The notes under the pieces were generated by a model. It searched no databases and was not told the DNA's origin. It saw only the letters and a list, made by a program, of their open reading frames with translations. Made by a program: the position numbers and the translations under genes. Below are positions 7,275 to 16,186 of a stretch of DNA of 37,090 nt, piece after piece. This DNA comes from Candidatus Rokubacteria bacterium CSP1-6 (lineage in GTDB: Bacteria; Methylomirabilota; Methylomirabilia; Rokubacteriales; CSP1-6): assembly GCA_001443385.1 (NCBI GenBank), contig LDXP01000011.1, positions 7,892-44,981 on the forward strand, given 5' to 3'. How positions within the stretch are numbered: the first letter of the stretch is position 1; every line of letters begins with the position of its first letter.

Positions 7275-8986
7275 GTCTCACACTTGGGCGCAAGCAATAC
7301 GCCGATCTCTACGGGCCCACCGTCGGCGACCGCGTCCGGCTGGCCGACACGGAGCTGCTCATCGAGGTGGAGCGAGACTTCACGGTCTACGGCGACGAGG
7401 TCAAATTCGGCGGCGGGAAGGTGATTCGGGACGGGATGGGGCAATCCGCCCGGGCCACGGCGGCCGAAGGGGCGCTCGACTGCGTCGTCACCAACGCGCT
7501 CATCCTCGACCACTGGGGGATCGTGAAGGCGGACATCGGGATCAAGGGCGGCCGCATCGTCGGGATCGGGAAGGCGGGCAATCCCGATCTGATGGCCGGC
7601 GTCTCGCCGGGAATGGTGATCGGAGCCGCCACGGAGGTCATCGCGGGCGAGGGGCGGATCGTCACGGCGGGCGGGATCGACGCCCACATCCATTTCATCT
7701 GCCCTCAGCTCGCGTGGGAGGCGCTCTCCGCCGGCGTGACCACGTTGATCGGCGGCGGGAGCGGGCCGGCCACGGGGACCAACGCCACGACCTGCACGCC
7801 GGGGGCGTGGAACATCCACCGCATGCTGGAAGCGGCCGACGGCCTGCCGATGAACCTGGGCTTCCTCGGCAAGGGCAACGCCTCGCGCCCCCAGCCCCTG
7901 CGCGAGCAGATCGAGGCCGGCGCCATCGGCCTCAAGCTCCACGAGGACTGGGGGACCACGCCGGCGGCCATCGACTGCGCGCTGGGGGTGGCGGAGGAGT
8001 ACGACGTCCAGATCGCGATCCATACCGACACGCTGAACGAGGCGGGCTTTGTCGAGGACTCGATTCGCGCCTTCAAGGGGCGGACGATTCACACGTACCA
8101 CACCGAAGGCGCCGGCGGCGGCCACGCGCCCGACATCATCCGCGTCTGCGGCGAGCCGAACTGCCTGCCGTCCTCGACGAACCCGACCATGCCGTTCACC
8201 GTGAACACGATGGACGAGCACCTCGACATGCTGATGGTCTGCCACCACTTGAACCCGAAGATCCCCGAGGACCTGGCTTTCGCCGAGTCGCGCATCCGGG
8301 CCGAGACGATCGCCGCCGAGGACGTGCTCCACGATCTGGGCGCGATCAGCATGCTCTCCTCCGATTCGCAGGCTATGGGGCGCATCGGCGAGGTGGTCGT
8401 GCGCACCTGGCAGACCGCCGACAAGATGAAGCGTCAGCGCGGCCCGCTGCCCGGGGATGGGCGCAACGACAACGCCCGGGCGAAGCGCTACGTGGCGAAG
8501 TATACGATTAACCCCGCGATCACCCACGGGATCGCCCACGAGGCCGGCTCGATCGAGGTCGGGAAGCTCGCCGACCTGGTGCTCTGGAAGCCGGCCTTCT
8601 TCGGCGTCAAGCCCGAGCTGGTGGTGAAGGGCGGGTTCATCGCGTGGGCGGCCATGGGGGACCCGAACGCCTCGATTCCCACCCCCCAGCCGGTGCTCTA
8701 CCGCCCGATGTTCGGCGCCTTCGGGCGCGCGCCGTTCGCGACGGGGCTGACCTTCCTCTCCCGCGCGGCGCTGGAGGACGGAGTCGCGGCGCGCCTCGGT
8801 CTCCAGAAGCGGGTGGTGGCGGTGAAGAACTGCCGCGGGCTCACGAAACGGGCGATGGTCGGGAACGACTACTGCCCGCGCATTGAGGTGGACCCGGAGA
8901 CCTACCAGGTCCGCGCCGACGGCCAGCTGCTCACCTGCGAGCCGGCGCGGGCCCTCGCCATGGCCCAGCGCTATTTCTTGTTCTGA
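7271..8986 (+). CDS. ureC: Urease alpha (catalytic) subunit UreC
   Basis: Catalytic amidohydrolase subunit of the dinickel urease, 571 aa, normal length. The nickel ligands are present: [12 protein letters not shown] (H139, H141), the carbamylated lysine in GLKLHEDWG (K222, with H224), IHTDTLNE, the [14 protein letters not shown] block, and [12 protein letters not shown] with the Asp ligand. The mobile flap [16 protein letters not shown] carries the conserved Cys and His. The N-terminus ([18 protein letters not shown]) is canonical. The enzyme should therefore be active once the accessory genes downstream load nickel. Confidence 0.98.
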   Translation: MSLTLGRKQYADLYGPTVGDRVRLADTELLIEVERDFTVYGDEVKFGGGKVIRDGMGQSARATAAEGALDCVVTNALILDHWGIVKADIGIKGGRIVGIGKAGNPDLMAGVSPGMVIGAATEVIAGEGRIVTAGGIDAHIHFICPQLAWEALSAGVTTLIGGGSGPATGTNATTCTPGAWNIHRMLEAADGLPMNLGFLGKGNASRPQPLREQIEAGAIGLKLHEDWGTTPAAIDCALGVAEEYDVQIAIHTDTLNEAGFVEDSIRAFKGRTIHTYHTEGAGGGHAPDIIRVCGEPNCLPSSTNPTMPFTVNTMDEHLDMLMVCHHLNPKIPEDLAFAESRIRAETIAAEDVLHDLGAISMLSSDSQAMGRIGEVVVRTWQTADKMKRQRGPLPGDGRNDNARAKRYVAKYTINPAITHGIAHEAGSIEVGKLADLVLWKPAFFGVKPELVVKGGFIAWAAMGDPNASIPTPQPVLYRPMFGAFGRAPFATGLTFLSRAALEDGVAARLGLQKRVVAVKNCRGLTKRAMVGNDYCPRIEVDPETYQVRADGQLLTCEPARALAMAQRYFLF

Positions 8987-8987
8987 C

Positions 8988-9434
8988 ATGAAGGTCGTCA
9001 GCGCGTCCCACGTGCACGTCGAGCCGGGCGCCCTCGCCGGCAAGGAGCGCGACGTGCTCAGGCTGACCTGGGAGGAGCGGCGCTGGAGTCGGAAGCGGGT
9101 GGTGACCGAGAAAGGACGGGAGGTTGCGTTGGCCCTTCCCACGGGCAGCACGCTCCGCACCGGGGACATCCTCCTGGTGGAGGCCGAGTGGTATCTCGAA
9201 GTGGAATCGGCTCCCGAGCCGGTCATCGCCGTCTTCGCGCGCGATCACGCCGAGGCGCTCCGCCTCGCGTTCGAGGTCGGCAATCGCCATTTCTCGCTCG
9301 CCGTCGAGCCGGATGCCCTCCTCGTTCCGGACGACCCGGCGATGGAGCAGCTCCTCGCCCGGCTCGGGGCGAAATGGGAGCGACGGACGGCCATCTTCAA
9401 TCCCATCGGGGCCGCCCACGCCCATGAGCACTGA
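8988..9434 (+). CDS. ureE: Urease accessory protein UreE (nickel chaperone)
   Basis: Nickel-delivering metallochaperone for urease assembly, 148 aa from ATG 8988, two bases after the ureC stop. The N-terminal domain holds the RLTWEERRWSRKR / GREVALALPTGSTLRTGDIL pattern of UreE, and the C-terminal ferredoxin-like half holds FEVGNRHFSLAVE, with the conserved His, and the VPDDPAMEQLL segment. The tail is only weakly His-rich (AAHAHEH) compared with enterobacterial UreE. The ORF-track start at 8883 lies inside ureC and is rejected. It overlaps ureF by 11 bases. Confidence 0.93.
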   Translation: MKVVSASHVHVEPGALAGKERDVLRLTWEERRWSRKRVVTEKGREVALALPTGSTLRTGDILLVEAEWYLEVESAPEPVIAVFARDHAEALRLAFEVGNRHFSLAVEPDALLVPDDPAMEQLLARLGAKWERRTAIFNPIGAAHAHEH

Positions 9435-10113
9435 TCCCCTGCTGAGCCTGCTCCAGTTCGCCGACGGCCTCTTTCCCAGCGGCGGCTACGCCCATTCCTT
9501 CGGGCTCGAGTATTACGTCCAGGCGGGCGAGGTCCGCGATCCGGCAGGCGTCGAGGCGTTCGTCCACGCCCACCTCGAAGGGGCGGCGGGGCCGTGCGAC
9601 GCCGTCGCTGTCGTCGCGGCCTTGACGCTCGGCGATCGGGAGGACTTGGACGGCTGCCTCTCCCTCGACGAGACCCTCGACGCCATGAAGCCGGTCGCTG
9701 AATTCCGCGAAGCAAGCCGTCAAATGGGCCGCCAAACCCTCCGCGTCGCCGCCACCGTGACCGATCATCCGATGCTCCGCGCCGTTTCGGAGCTCGTCGA
9801 GGCAGGCCGGACGCCGGGCCATCACCCGCTGGCCTTCGGGCTGGCCGGGAGCGCGCTCGGGTGGCCTGCCGAGGCCGCCGCCCGCGCGTACCTCTACTCG
9901 ACGGCGGCACTCCTCGTCGGCGCGGCGCTCAGGTTGCTACCGCTCGGCCAGCTCGATGGCCAGCGCATCCTCCGGGCGGCCGCTCCGCTCATCGAGCGGC
10001 TCGCCCGGGAAACCGAGGGCAAGGGGCCCGCCGATCTCTGGAGCTTCGCCCCGGGGATCGAGATTGCAGGCATGCGCCACGCCCGGCTGGACGCGAGACT
10101 CTTCCGCTCATGA
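9424..10113 (+). CDS. ureF: Urease accessory protein UreF
   Basis: Accessory protein that works with UreG and UreD during nickel insertion, 229 aa. The N-terminus [19 protein letters not shown] is the UreF hallmark, followed by the all-helical fold with [19 protein letters not shown] and [21 protein letters not shown]. The start ATG 9424 lies within the end of ureE, and the stop overlaps the ureG ATG, so E, F and G are probably translationally coupled. Upstream portions of ORF 9124-10113 are out-of-frame ureE. Confidence 0.95.
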   Translation: MSTDPLLSLLQFADGLFPSGGYAHSFGLEYYVQAGEVRDPAGVEAFVHAHLEGAAGPCDAVAVVAALTLGDREDLDGCLSLDETLDAMKPVAEFREASRQMGRQTLRVAATVTDHPMLRAVSELVEAGRTPGHHPLAFGLAGSALGWPAEAAARAYLYSTAALLVGAALRLLPLGQLDGQRILRAAAPLIERLARETEGKGPADLWSFAPGIEIAGMRHARLDARLFRS

Positions 10114-10721
10114 TTCCGAAGCCGCTCAAGATCGGGGTGGGGGGACCGGTGGGGTCCGGGAAGACGGCGCTGGTCGAGGCGCTCTGCCTCCGCCTGCGCG
10201 ACCGGTATGATCTCGCGGTGATCACCAACGATATCTACACGAAGGAGGACGCCCAATTCCTGATCCGCCGGGGCGTGCTCCCGGCCGAGAGGGTCCTCGG
10301 CGTGGAGACGGGAGGGTGCCCGCACACGGCCATCCGTGAGGACGCCTCGGTGAATCTGGAGGCGATCCGCGACCTCCTCCGCCGCTTCCCCGGCCTGGAT
10401 CTGATCTTCGTGGAGAGCGGCGGCGACAACCTGGCCGCCACGTTCAGCCCCGAACTGGTGGATGCCGCGATGTACGTGATCGACGTGGCCGAAGGGGAGA
10501 AAATCCCGCGCAAGGGAGGGCCGGGGATCACGCGCTCCGACCTCCTGGTCATCAACAAGATCGACCTGGCTCCGTACGTGGGGGCCGACCTCTCCGTCAT
10601 GGAGGCGGACGCCAAGCGGATGCGGGGAGCGCGGCCGTTCGTCTTCACCAACCTGAAGGATGGGACCGGCGTTGCTTCCATCATCGACTGGATCCGCGCC
10701 AGCCTTCTCTTCGACGCCTGA
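10110..10721 (+). CDS. ureG: Urease accessory GTPase UreG
   Basis: SIMIBI-class GTPase that drives nickel transfer to apo-urease, 203 aa. The P-loop is [16 protein letters not shown], switch regions include [12 protein letters not shown], the metal-binding CPH motif is in [13 protein letters not shown], the Walker B-like segment is [19 protein letters not shown], and the base-specificity motif is [11 protein letters not shown] 10110 overlaps the ureF stop. All expected residues are present. Confidence 0.97.
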   Translation: MIPKPLKIGVGGPVGSGKTALVEALCLRLRDRYDLAVITNDIYTKEDAQFLIRRGVLPAERVLGVETGGCPHTAIREDASVNLEAIRDLLRRFPGLDLIFVESGGDNLAATFSPELVDAAMYVIDVAEGEKIPRKGGPGITRSDLLVINKIDLAPYVGADLSVMEADAKRMRGARPFVFTNLKDGTGVASIIDWIRASLLFDA

Positions 10722-11550
10722 TCGCGTCGGGCGGGACGGGGCGCTGGCGCTCGCCTTCGAGCGCCGGGGCGGGGGCACCGTCCTCACCGCGCGCCGCTTC
10801 ACCCTTCCCCTCCAGGCCCTGGAGCCGATCCCCCTCGAGGGGGCCGGCTCGGTCTGTCTCACGCTCCTGAATCCCACGGGGGGGGTCCTGGGAGGCGATC
10901 GTCTGGAGGCGGAGATCGCGGTGGGACCCGGCGCCCACGTCTGCCTGACCACTCCCTCCGCCACGCGGGTCTATCGCGCGCTCGGCCCTCCCGCCGTTCA
11001 GGAGACCAGCATCCGGCTCGGGGTCGGCGCCACAGTCGAATACATTCCCGATCATGTGATCCCCCATCCGGGCTCGGTGTTCCATCAGTCCCTGACGGTG
11101 GAGATGGGACCCGGGAGCCGGGTGATTCTGTCTGATGCCCTGGCCATCGGCCGGCTCGCCCGGGAGGAGCGCTGGGCATTCAGAGAGCTGGTGAGCCGGA
11201 TCAGCGTCACCTCCGGCGGGCGGCCGCTCTTTCTCGATCGGATCCGTCTGGACCCCTCACGCCGAATCCCGCAGGAGCTCGGCGGGATGGAGCGCTTCGG
11301 GTACCTCGCGAGCCTCGCGCTTTTCGCCGACGGCTTCGCGGGCTGGGAGGACGTGATCTGCGCCCTGGAGGCGCGGCTCGCCGCGTGGCCGTCGGTTCTG
11401 GGGGGCGTGAGCCTCGTGGCCGGGGGCGGGTGTCTCGTTCGGTTCCTCGCGCCGTCGGCCCAGGACCTCACCGAAGCGACCCGGGGCCTGTGGGCCCTGG
11501 CCCGCCACTCGCTCCTCGGTCTTCCCGCGCTCGACCTGAGGAAGTGGTGA
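10660..11550 (+). CDS. ureD: Urease accessory protein UreD
   Basis: Scaffold protein (UreD/UreH) that binds apo-urease and recruits UreF/UreG, 296 aa. Recognisable blocks are [65 protein letters not shown] and GRLAREERW. The only usable start I see in frame is ATG 10660, which gives a 62-base overlap with ureG. Family similarity begins only about residue 22, so the first 20 residues are unusual. ureD is last in this cluster rather than first as in Klebsiella. The stop overlaps the start of the next gene. Confidence 0.92.
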   Translation: MGPALLPSSTGSAPAFSSTPDRVGRDGALALAFERRGGGTVLTARRFTLPLQALEPIPLEGAGSVCLTLLNPTGGVLGGDRLEAEIAVGPGAHVCLTTPSATRVYRALGPPAVQETSIRLGVGATVEYIPDHVIPHPGSVFHQSLTVEMGPGSRVILSDALAIGRLAREERWAFRELVSRISVTSGGRPLFLDRIRLDPSRRIPQELGGMERFGYLASLALFADGFAGWEDVICALEARLAAWPSVLGGVSLVAGGGCLVRFLAPSAQDLTEATRGLWALARHSLLGLPALDLRKW

Positions 11551-12593
11551 GACCGGTCCCGCGCGCCGCGCTCGTCGCGATTCTGCTCGCCGGTCTCCTG
11601 GCGGCGTGCGCCGGCGTCGGCGGCCCGAAGGCCGGCGCTCCCGCCCACCATGCCGAAGGCGGGTTCAGGAATCCCAACCCCGGATACGTTCCGGCGCCGG
11701 CCTGGGTCCGCACAAAATTCTTCCTCTCCCGCATCTGGGGGACGACCTTCCATCCGCGAACGGCCGCCCTGCCGCGCGTCGAGAACGACGGCGCCGCGCT
11801 CCGTGAGAACCCGGCCAAGGACACCGTTACCTGGATCGGGCACTCGACGCTTCTCGTTCAGCTGGACGGGGTGAACCTCTTGACCGATCCCCACTGGTCG
11901 GATCGCTCCAGCCCGTTTTCCTTTGCAGGCCCCACGCGAGTCACGCCGCCGGGGCTCAGTTTCGAGGACCTCCCGCCCATCCACCTCGTCCTGATCTCCC
12001 ACGACCACTACGATCACCTGGACGTCGCGACGGTCCTGCGCCTGGCGGAGGTCCATCGCCCGCTCTTCCTGGTGCCCCTCGGGCTCAAGGCGTGGTTCGC
12101 CGGGCTGGGGATCACGAGCGTCGAGGAGCTGGACTGGTGGGAGAGCCGCTCGGTCAGAGGGCTCACGCTGACGTGTCTGCCGGCCCAGCACTTCTCGAGC
12201 CGCACCTTCTGGGACCGGAACCGCCGGCTCTGGAGCGGATGGGCCGTGGCCGGGCGGGCCAAGCGGTTCTTCTTCGCGGGCGACACGGGGTACTATGACG
12301 TCTTCAAGGAGATCGGGAGCCGCCTCGGCCCCTTCGACCTGGCCGCCGTCCCGATCGGGGCCTACGTGCCGGCCGTCATCATGCAGCCGGCTCACACCAC
12401 GCCGGAGGAAGCCCTCCAGCTCTTCGAGGACGTCGGGGGCCGGCGGTTCCTCGGCATCCACTGGGGGACGTTCGACCTGGCGGAAGAGCCCATCGAGGAG
12501 CCCCCGAAGCGCGTGGAGGCCGAAGCGCGGCGCCGCGGGATCGATCCCGACCGGCTCTTCCTCCTGAAGCACGGCGAGACCCGGCGCTGGTAA
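11547..12593 (+). CDS. Metallo-beta-lactamase-fold hydrolase, putative lipoprotein
   Basis: A 348-aa MBL-fold hydrolase resembling the N-acyl-phosphatidylethanolamine phospholipase D-like group: GHSTLLVQLDGVNLLTDPHW, LISHDHYDHLD (the HxHxDH metal motif), CLPAQHFSSRTFWDRN, FFFAGDTGYYD and GIHWGTFDLAEEP. GTG 11547 (or 11544) opens a short lipoprotein signal, VPRAALVAILLAGLLAAC, with a lipobox-like LLAAC, so it is probably membrane-anchored outside the cytoplasm. It overlaps the ureD stop and ends 12 bases before phoB, linking the urease and phosphate blocks. Substrate unknown. A phospholipid phosphodiesterase role would suit phosphate scavenging, but that is a guess from position. Confidence 0.85.
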   Translation: MRPVPRAALVAILLAGLLAACAGVGGPKAGAPAHHAEGGFRNPNPGYVPAPAWVRTKFFLSRIWGTTFHPRTAALPRVENDGAALRENPAKDTVTWIGHSTLLVQLDGVNLLTDPHWSDRSSPFSFAGPTRVTPPGLSFEDLPPIHLVLISHDHYDHLDVATVLRLAEVHRPLFLVPLGLKAWFAGLGITSVEELDWWESRSVRGLTLTCLPAQHFSSRTFWDRNRRLWSGWAVAGRAKRFFFAGDTGYYDVFKEIGSRLGPFDLAAVPIGAYVPAVIMQPAHTTPEEALQLFEDVGGRRFLGIHWGTFDLAEEPIEEPPKRVEAEARRRGIDPDRLFLLKHGETRRW

Positions 12594-12605
12594 GATGGGG
12601 TCGCC

Positions 12606-13295
12606 GTGGCCGCCCAGGTGCTCGTGGTCGAGGATGAGCCGGACATCCGAGACCTCATCGTCCTCCATCTCCAGCGCGAGGGATTCCAAGTCCGCACGGC
12701 CCGCAACGGCGCCGACGCGCTGAGGCAGGTCAAAGCGTCTCTTCCCGATCTCGTCGTCCTCGACCTGATGCTGCCCGAGATGGACGGCCTCGAGGTCTGC
12801 CGCCGTCTCCGCCGGGATGTGGCCACCGCCTCCCTCCCCGTGATCATGCTCACCGCCAAGGGGGACGAAGCGGATCGCGTCGTGGGCCTCGAGCTGGGGG
12901 CCGACGATTACGTGACCAAGCCCTTCTCCCCGAAGGAGCTGGTCGCGCGCGTCCGCGCCGTCCTGCGGCGGGCGCGGCCGCCGGAGGGGCCGACCGCGTT
13001 CAGCGTCGGCGGCCTCAGCGTGGACTTCGGCAAGCGCCAGACGGCAGTCGGAGGCGCACCGGTGGCGCTCACGCCGAAGGAGTTCGACCTGCTCCGCGCC
13101 CTCATCGAAGCCCATGGCCGCGTCCTCTCCCGCGAGGTCCTCCTGGACCGCGTATGGGGGTACGCTCGGGCGGGGGAGATCGAGTCGCGCACCGTGGACG
13201 TGCACGTCCGCCGGCTCAGGCAGAAGCTGGGCGCCGAGGGGCGCCGGATCGTGACCGCCAAGAGCGTCGGGTACCGCTTCGAGGAGGCCGACTGA
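12606..13295 (+). CDS. phoB: Response regulator, PhoB-like
   Basis: OmpR/PhoB-family regulator, 229 aa, GTG start at 12606. The receiver domain (about 1-120) has the acidic pair E9/D10, phosphoacceptor D53 in VVLDLMLPEMDG, the conserved Thr in IMLTAKG and Lys in YVTKPFSPKEL. The C-terminal winged helix (about 130-227) ends with RTVDVHVRRLRQKLG and SVGYRFEE, the DNA-contacting helix and wing. The symbol rests on the receiver type plus the adjoining phoR-like kinase and pst operon. It should activate pst at low phosphate. The stop overlaps the kinase start (TGATG). Confidence 0.9.
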   Translation: MAAQVLVVEDEPDIRDLIVLHLQREGFQVRTARNGADALRQVKASLPDLVVLDLMLPEMDGLEVCRRLRRDVATASLPVIMLTAKGDEADRVVGLELGADDYVTKPFSPKELVARVRAVLRRARPPEGPTAFSVGGLSVDFGKRQTAVGGAPVALTPKEFDLLRALIEAHGRVLSREVLLDRVWGYARAGEIESRTVDVHVRRLRQKLGAEGRRIVTAKSVGYRFEEAD

Positions 13296-15115
13296 TGCTC
13301 CGCTGGCTGATCCTATTCTTCCGCCGCCGCATCGCCGTCAAGCTCACCCTGACGCTCCTGGCCTTTGTGGCGGTGGTGGAGGTGGTCGCGGGCGCCTACC
13401 TGACGCGAGCCCTCGAAGAGCGCGCCGTCCAGGCGCTGGAGGGGCGGCTTGTGGCGCTGGCCCGGCTCCTCCAGGACGACGCCCGCACGCTCCTCGCTCC
13501 GGCGGCGGCCCCCCAGGCGCGACGGGAGTTCGCGCTCCGCACGTCCCGCGTGACCGACGCCCGGATCACCCTCATCCTGCGCGACGGGCGCGTGGTGGCT
13601 GAATCCGATCGGCCCCTGGAGGATCTGGCGAAGATCGAGAGCCACCGGGATCGCCCCGAGGTCCGGACCGCGCTCGCCGGCGGCGTCGGGCGCGCCGTCC
13701 GGCGGAGCGAGACCGTGGGGCACGACCTCCTCTACGTGGCGCTCCCCATCCAGGACGGCACGCGCACGGTCGGGATCCTCAGGCTCGCCCTGCCGCTCGA
13801 GGTCGTGACCGGCGCTTACGCCTCCATCCGCCAGGTGCTGCTGGCCGGAGGATTCCTTGCCCTCGCGGTCGCGCTCGGGATCGGTCTCTTCGTGGCCCGC
13901 CGCGTCACCCGACCGGTCGTCGAGATGCAGTCCGTCGCTCGCCAGATGGCCGGAGGGGACTACACGGTGAGGGCTCCCGTCCGCTCGCCCGACGAGATCG
14001 GCAAGCTCGGCCGCGCGCTCAACGTGATGGCGTCCAGGTTCCGGGAAAAGATCGAGGACCTGGAGCGCGAGCAGGCCACGATCACCGCCATCCTCGACAG
14101 CATGGTGGAGGGCGTGCTGGCGGTGGACGGCCGCGACCATCTCCTGCTGCTCAACCAGAGCGTTCGGGCCATGTTCCGCCTGGGGCCCCGTCTCGGGCCG
14201 GGGAAGCCCTTTCTGGAGGTCATTCGCAACGCGGATCTCTTCGACTTGCTCGAGGCCTGCCGGGCCGCGGGGGGAGAGATGGTCTCGCGCGAGCTGAGCC
14301 TGACCACGCCCGTGGAGCGCGTCCACGAAGTCCACGCGCTGCCGCTTCGCCTCGGCGGCGAGGGGACCGGTGTGCTCATGGTGCTCCACGACGTCACCGA
14401 ACTCCGCCGCCTGGAGCGCGTTCGGACGGAGTTCGTGGCCAACGTCTCGCACGAGCTGCGGACGCCGCTGACCGCGATCCGCGGCTACCTGGAGACTCTG
14501 CTGGAGGGGGGCCTCGACGAGCCGGACAACGGGCGGCGCTTCCTCCAGATCGTCTTTCGCCACGCCGAGCGTCTCGGCCGGCTGCTGGACGACCTGATGG
14601 ATCTCTCCAACATCGAGCTGGGGAAAGTGACGCTGAAGCGCGAGCCAACCGACCTCGCCGACGTGCTCGAGCCCGTGCTGGCCATCGTGCGGCCTCAGGC
14701 CGAGGCCAAGCGGCTCGCCGTCGCAGCCGACCTCCCGCCGGGGCTCCCGGCCGTCAGCGCGGACCGGGATCGCCTCGTCCAGATCCTGCTCAACCTGGTT
14801 GACAACGCCGTGAAGTTCACACCCGAAGGCGGCCGCGTCACCGTGACGGCGTCGCCGCGGGAGGGGATGGTCGAGGTAGTCGTCGCCGACACGGGCGTCG
14901 GCATCCCCTCCACCGATCTGCCGCGCATCACCGAGCGCTTCTACCGCGTGGACAAGGCCCGATCCCGCGAGCTCGGCGGGACCGGCCTCGGGCTCGCGAT
15001 CGTCAAGCACCTCGTCCAAGCCCACGGCGGCGAGCTCCGAATCGAGAGTGAGCTCGGCAAGGGCACCACCGTCAGCTTCACCCTGCCGACGGCGCGAGTG
15101 GAGGAGGCGGCGTGA
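13295..15115 (+). CDS. phoR: Phosphate-regulon sensor histidine kinase, PhoR-like
   Basis: A 606-aa membrane kinase. A transmembrane helix at about 17-37 and another at about 180-205 bracket an extracytoplasmic domain of about 140 residues. HAMP follows (RRVTRPVVEMQSVARQMAGG), then PAS (about 260-350, TAILDSMVEGVLAVDGRDHL), HisKA with H386 in NVSHELRTPLTAIRG, and HATPase_c with DNAVKFTPEGG, ADTGVGIP and GGTGLGLAIVKHL. E. coli PhoR lacks the large extracytoplasmic domain, but this longer layout is common in other phyla. Coupled to phoB by overlap. Early parts of ORF 13154 are out-of-frame phoB. Confidence 0.9.
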   Translation: MLRWLILFFRRRIAVKLTLTLLAFVAVVEVVAGAYLTRALEERAVQALEGRLVALARLLQDDARTLLAPAAAPQARREFALRTSRVTDARITLILRDGRVVAESDRPLEDLAKIESHRDRPEVRTALAGGVGRAVRRSETVGHDLLYVALPIQDGTRTVGILRLALPLEVVTGAYASIRQVLLAGGFLALAVALGIGLFVARRVTRPVVEMQSVARQMAGGDYTVRAPVRSPDEIGKLGRALNVMASRFREKIEDLEREQATITAILDSMVEGVLAVDGRDHLLLLNQSVRAMFRLGPRLGPGKPFLEVIRNADLFDLLEACRAAGGEMVSRELSLTTPVERVHEVHALPLRLGGEGTGVLMVLHDVTELRRLERVRTEFVANVSHELRTPLTAIRGYLETLLEGGLDEPDNGRRFLQIVFRHAERLGRLLDDLMDLSNIELGKVTLKREPTDLADVLEPVLAIVRPQAEAKRLAVAADLPPGLPAVSADRDRLVQILLNLVDNAVKFTPEGGRVTVTASPREGMVEVVVADTGVGIPSTDLPRITERFYRVDKARSRELGGTGLGLAIVKHLVQAHGGELRIESELGKGTTVSFTLPTARVEEAA

Positions 15116-15127
15116 CCCCTTGATCCG

Positions 15128-15145
15128 TTACACGGAATTAACACG
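15128..15145 (+). promoter_or_regulatory. Possible PHO box upstream of pstS
   Basis: In the 92-base gap between phoR and pstS two similar seven-base units, GTTACAC and TTAACAC, are separated by four bases (11-base period). On the other strand this reads GTGTTAA-TTCC-GTGTAAC. PhoB half-sites are seven-base direct repeats at this spacing, though the sequence is only loosely like CTGTCAT. No convincing -10 lies at the expected distance. Tentative. Confidence 0.3.
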
Positions 15146-15207
15146 TTCGTTCTTTGCCTGTAACCCAGGAGGTAGAGACTGGCTACAGATAGAGAAAGGA
15201 GCGTGCG

Positions 15208-16185
15208 ATGAGACGGACAATCTGGACTGGATGGCTCGTGGTCGTGCTGGTGCTGGCGCACGGAGTGGGGTGGGCGCAGGAGGCTCTCAAGGTGGACCCG
15301 GCGCTCCCGCCGTACAAGGCGGTGAGCGGGGTCAGCGGTAATCTCTCGAGCGTCGGCTCAGACACGCTCAACAACCTGATGACGCTCTGGGCCGAGGGCT
15401 TCTCGAAGTTCTACCCGAACGCCAAGATCCAGATCGAGGGGAAAGGCTCCTCGACGGCGCCGCCCGCCCTGATCGCGGGGGCCGCGCAGCTCGGTCCCAT
15501 GTCGCGCGCGATGAAGGGGACGGAAGTCGATCAGTTCGAGAAGAAGTACGGCTACAAGCCCACCCCCATTCGGACGTCGGTGGACGCCCTGGCCGTCTTC
15601 GTCAACAAGGACAACCCGGTCAAGTGCCTGACGATCGCCCAGGTGGACGCGATCTTCTCCAAATCGCGCCGCCACGGATACAGGGAGAACGTCACGGCAT
15701 GGGGCCAGCTTGGCCTCACCGGAGAGTGGGCGGGCAAGCCGATCAGCCTCTATGGCCGCAACTCGGCGTCGGGGACGTACGGCTTCTTCAAGGAGCACAC
15801 GCTCAAGAATGGTGACTACAAGGACTCGGTGAAGGAGCAGCCGGGCTCGGCGTCCGTCGTCCAGGGCGTGACGGTGGACCGCTACGCCATCGGCTACAGT
15901 GGGATCGGCTATGCGACCGCCGGCGTCCGGGCCGTTCCGCTCGCCGAGAAGGAAGGCGGCGCGTGCGTGGAGGCCACGGCCGACAACGCCTATTCGGGGA
16001 CCTACCCGCTGGCCCGCTTCCTCTTCGTCTATGTCAACAAGGCTCCGGGCAAGCCCCTCGATCCGGTGACCCGGGAGTTCGTCAAGCTGGTGCTCTCGAA
16101 GGAGGGTCAGGAAGTGGTGATCAAGGACGGCTATTTCCCGATCCCCGCCTCGGTGGCCCAGGAAGAGATCAACAAGATCCAGTAG
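15208..16185 (+). CDS. pstS: Phosphate ABC transporter substrate-binding protein PstS
   Basis: Periplasmic phosphate-binding protein, 325 aa. A Sec signal ([23 protein letters not shown]) is followed by family segments: [17 protein letters not shown], the phosphate-loop-like [23 protein letters not shown], then [16 protein letters not shown] and [16 protein letters not shown] lies before ATG 15208. It is the SphX/PstS-2-like branch rather than the E. coli type, judging by the [13 protein letters not shown] block. It starts the pst operon and ends one base before pstC. Confidence 0.95.
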   Translation: MRRTIWTGWLVVVLVLAHGVGWAQEALKVDPALPPYKAVSGVSGNLSSVGSDTLNNLMTLWAEGFSKFYPNAKIQIEGKGSSTAPPALIAGAAQLGPMSRAMKGTEVDQFEKKYGYKPTPIRTSVDALAVFVNKDNPVKCLTIAQVDAIFSKSRRHGYRENVTAWGQLGLTGEWAGKPISLYGRNSASGTYGFFKEHTLKNGDYKDSVKEQPGSASVVQGVTVDRYAIGYSGIGYATAGVRAVPLAEKEGGACVEATADNAYSGTYPLARFLFVYVNKAPGKPLDPVTREFVKLVLSKEGQEVVIKDGYFPIPASVAQEEINKIQ

Positions 16186-16186
16186 C

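Noticed and set aside
11085-13205. 706-aa - strand ORF opposite ureD, MBL and phoB
   Set aside because: Low-complexity Arg/Glu/Gly-rich shadow; no recognisable motif.
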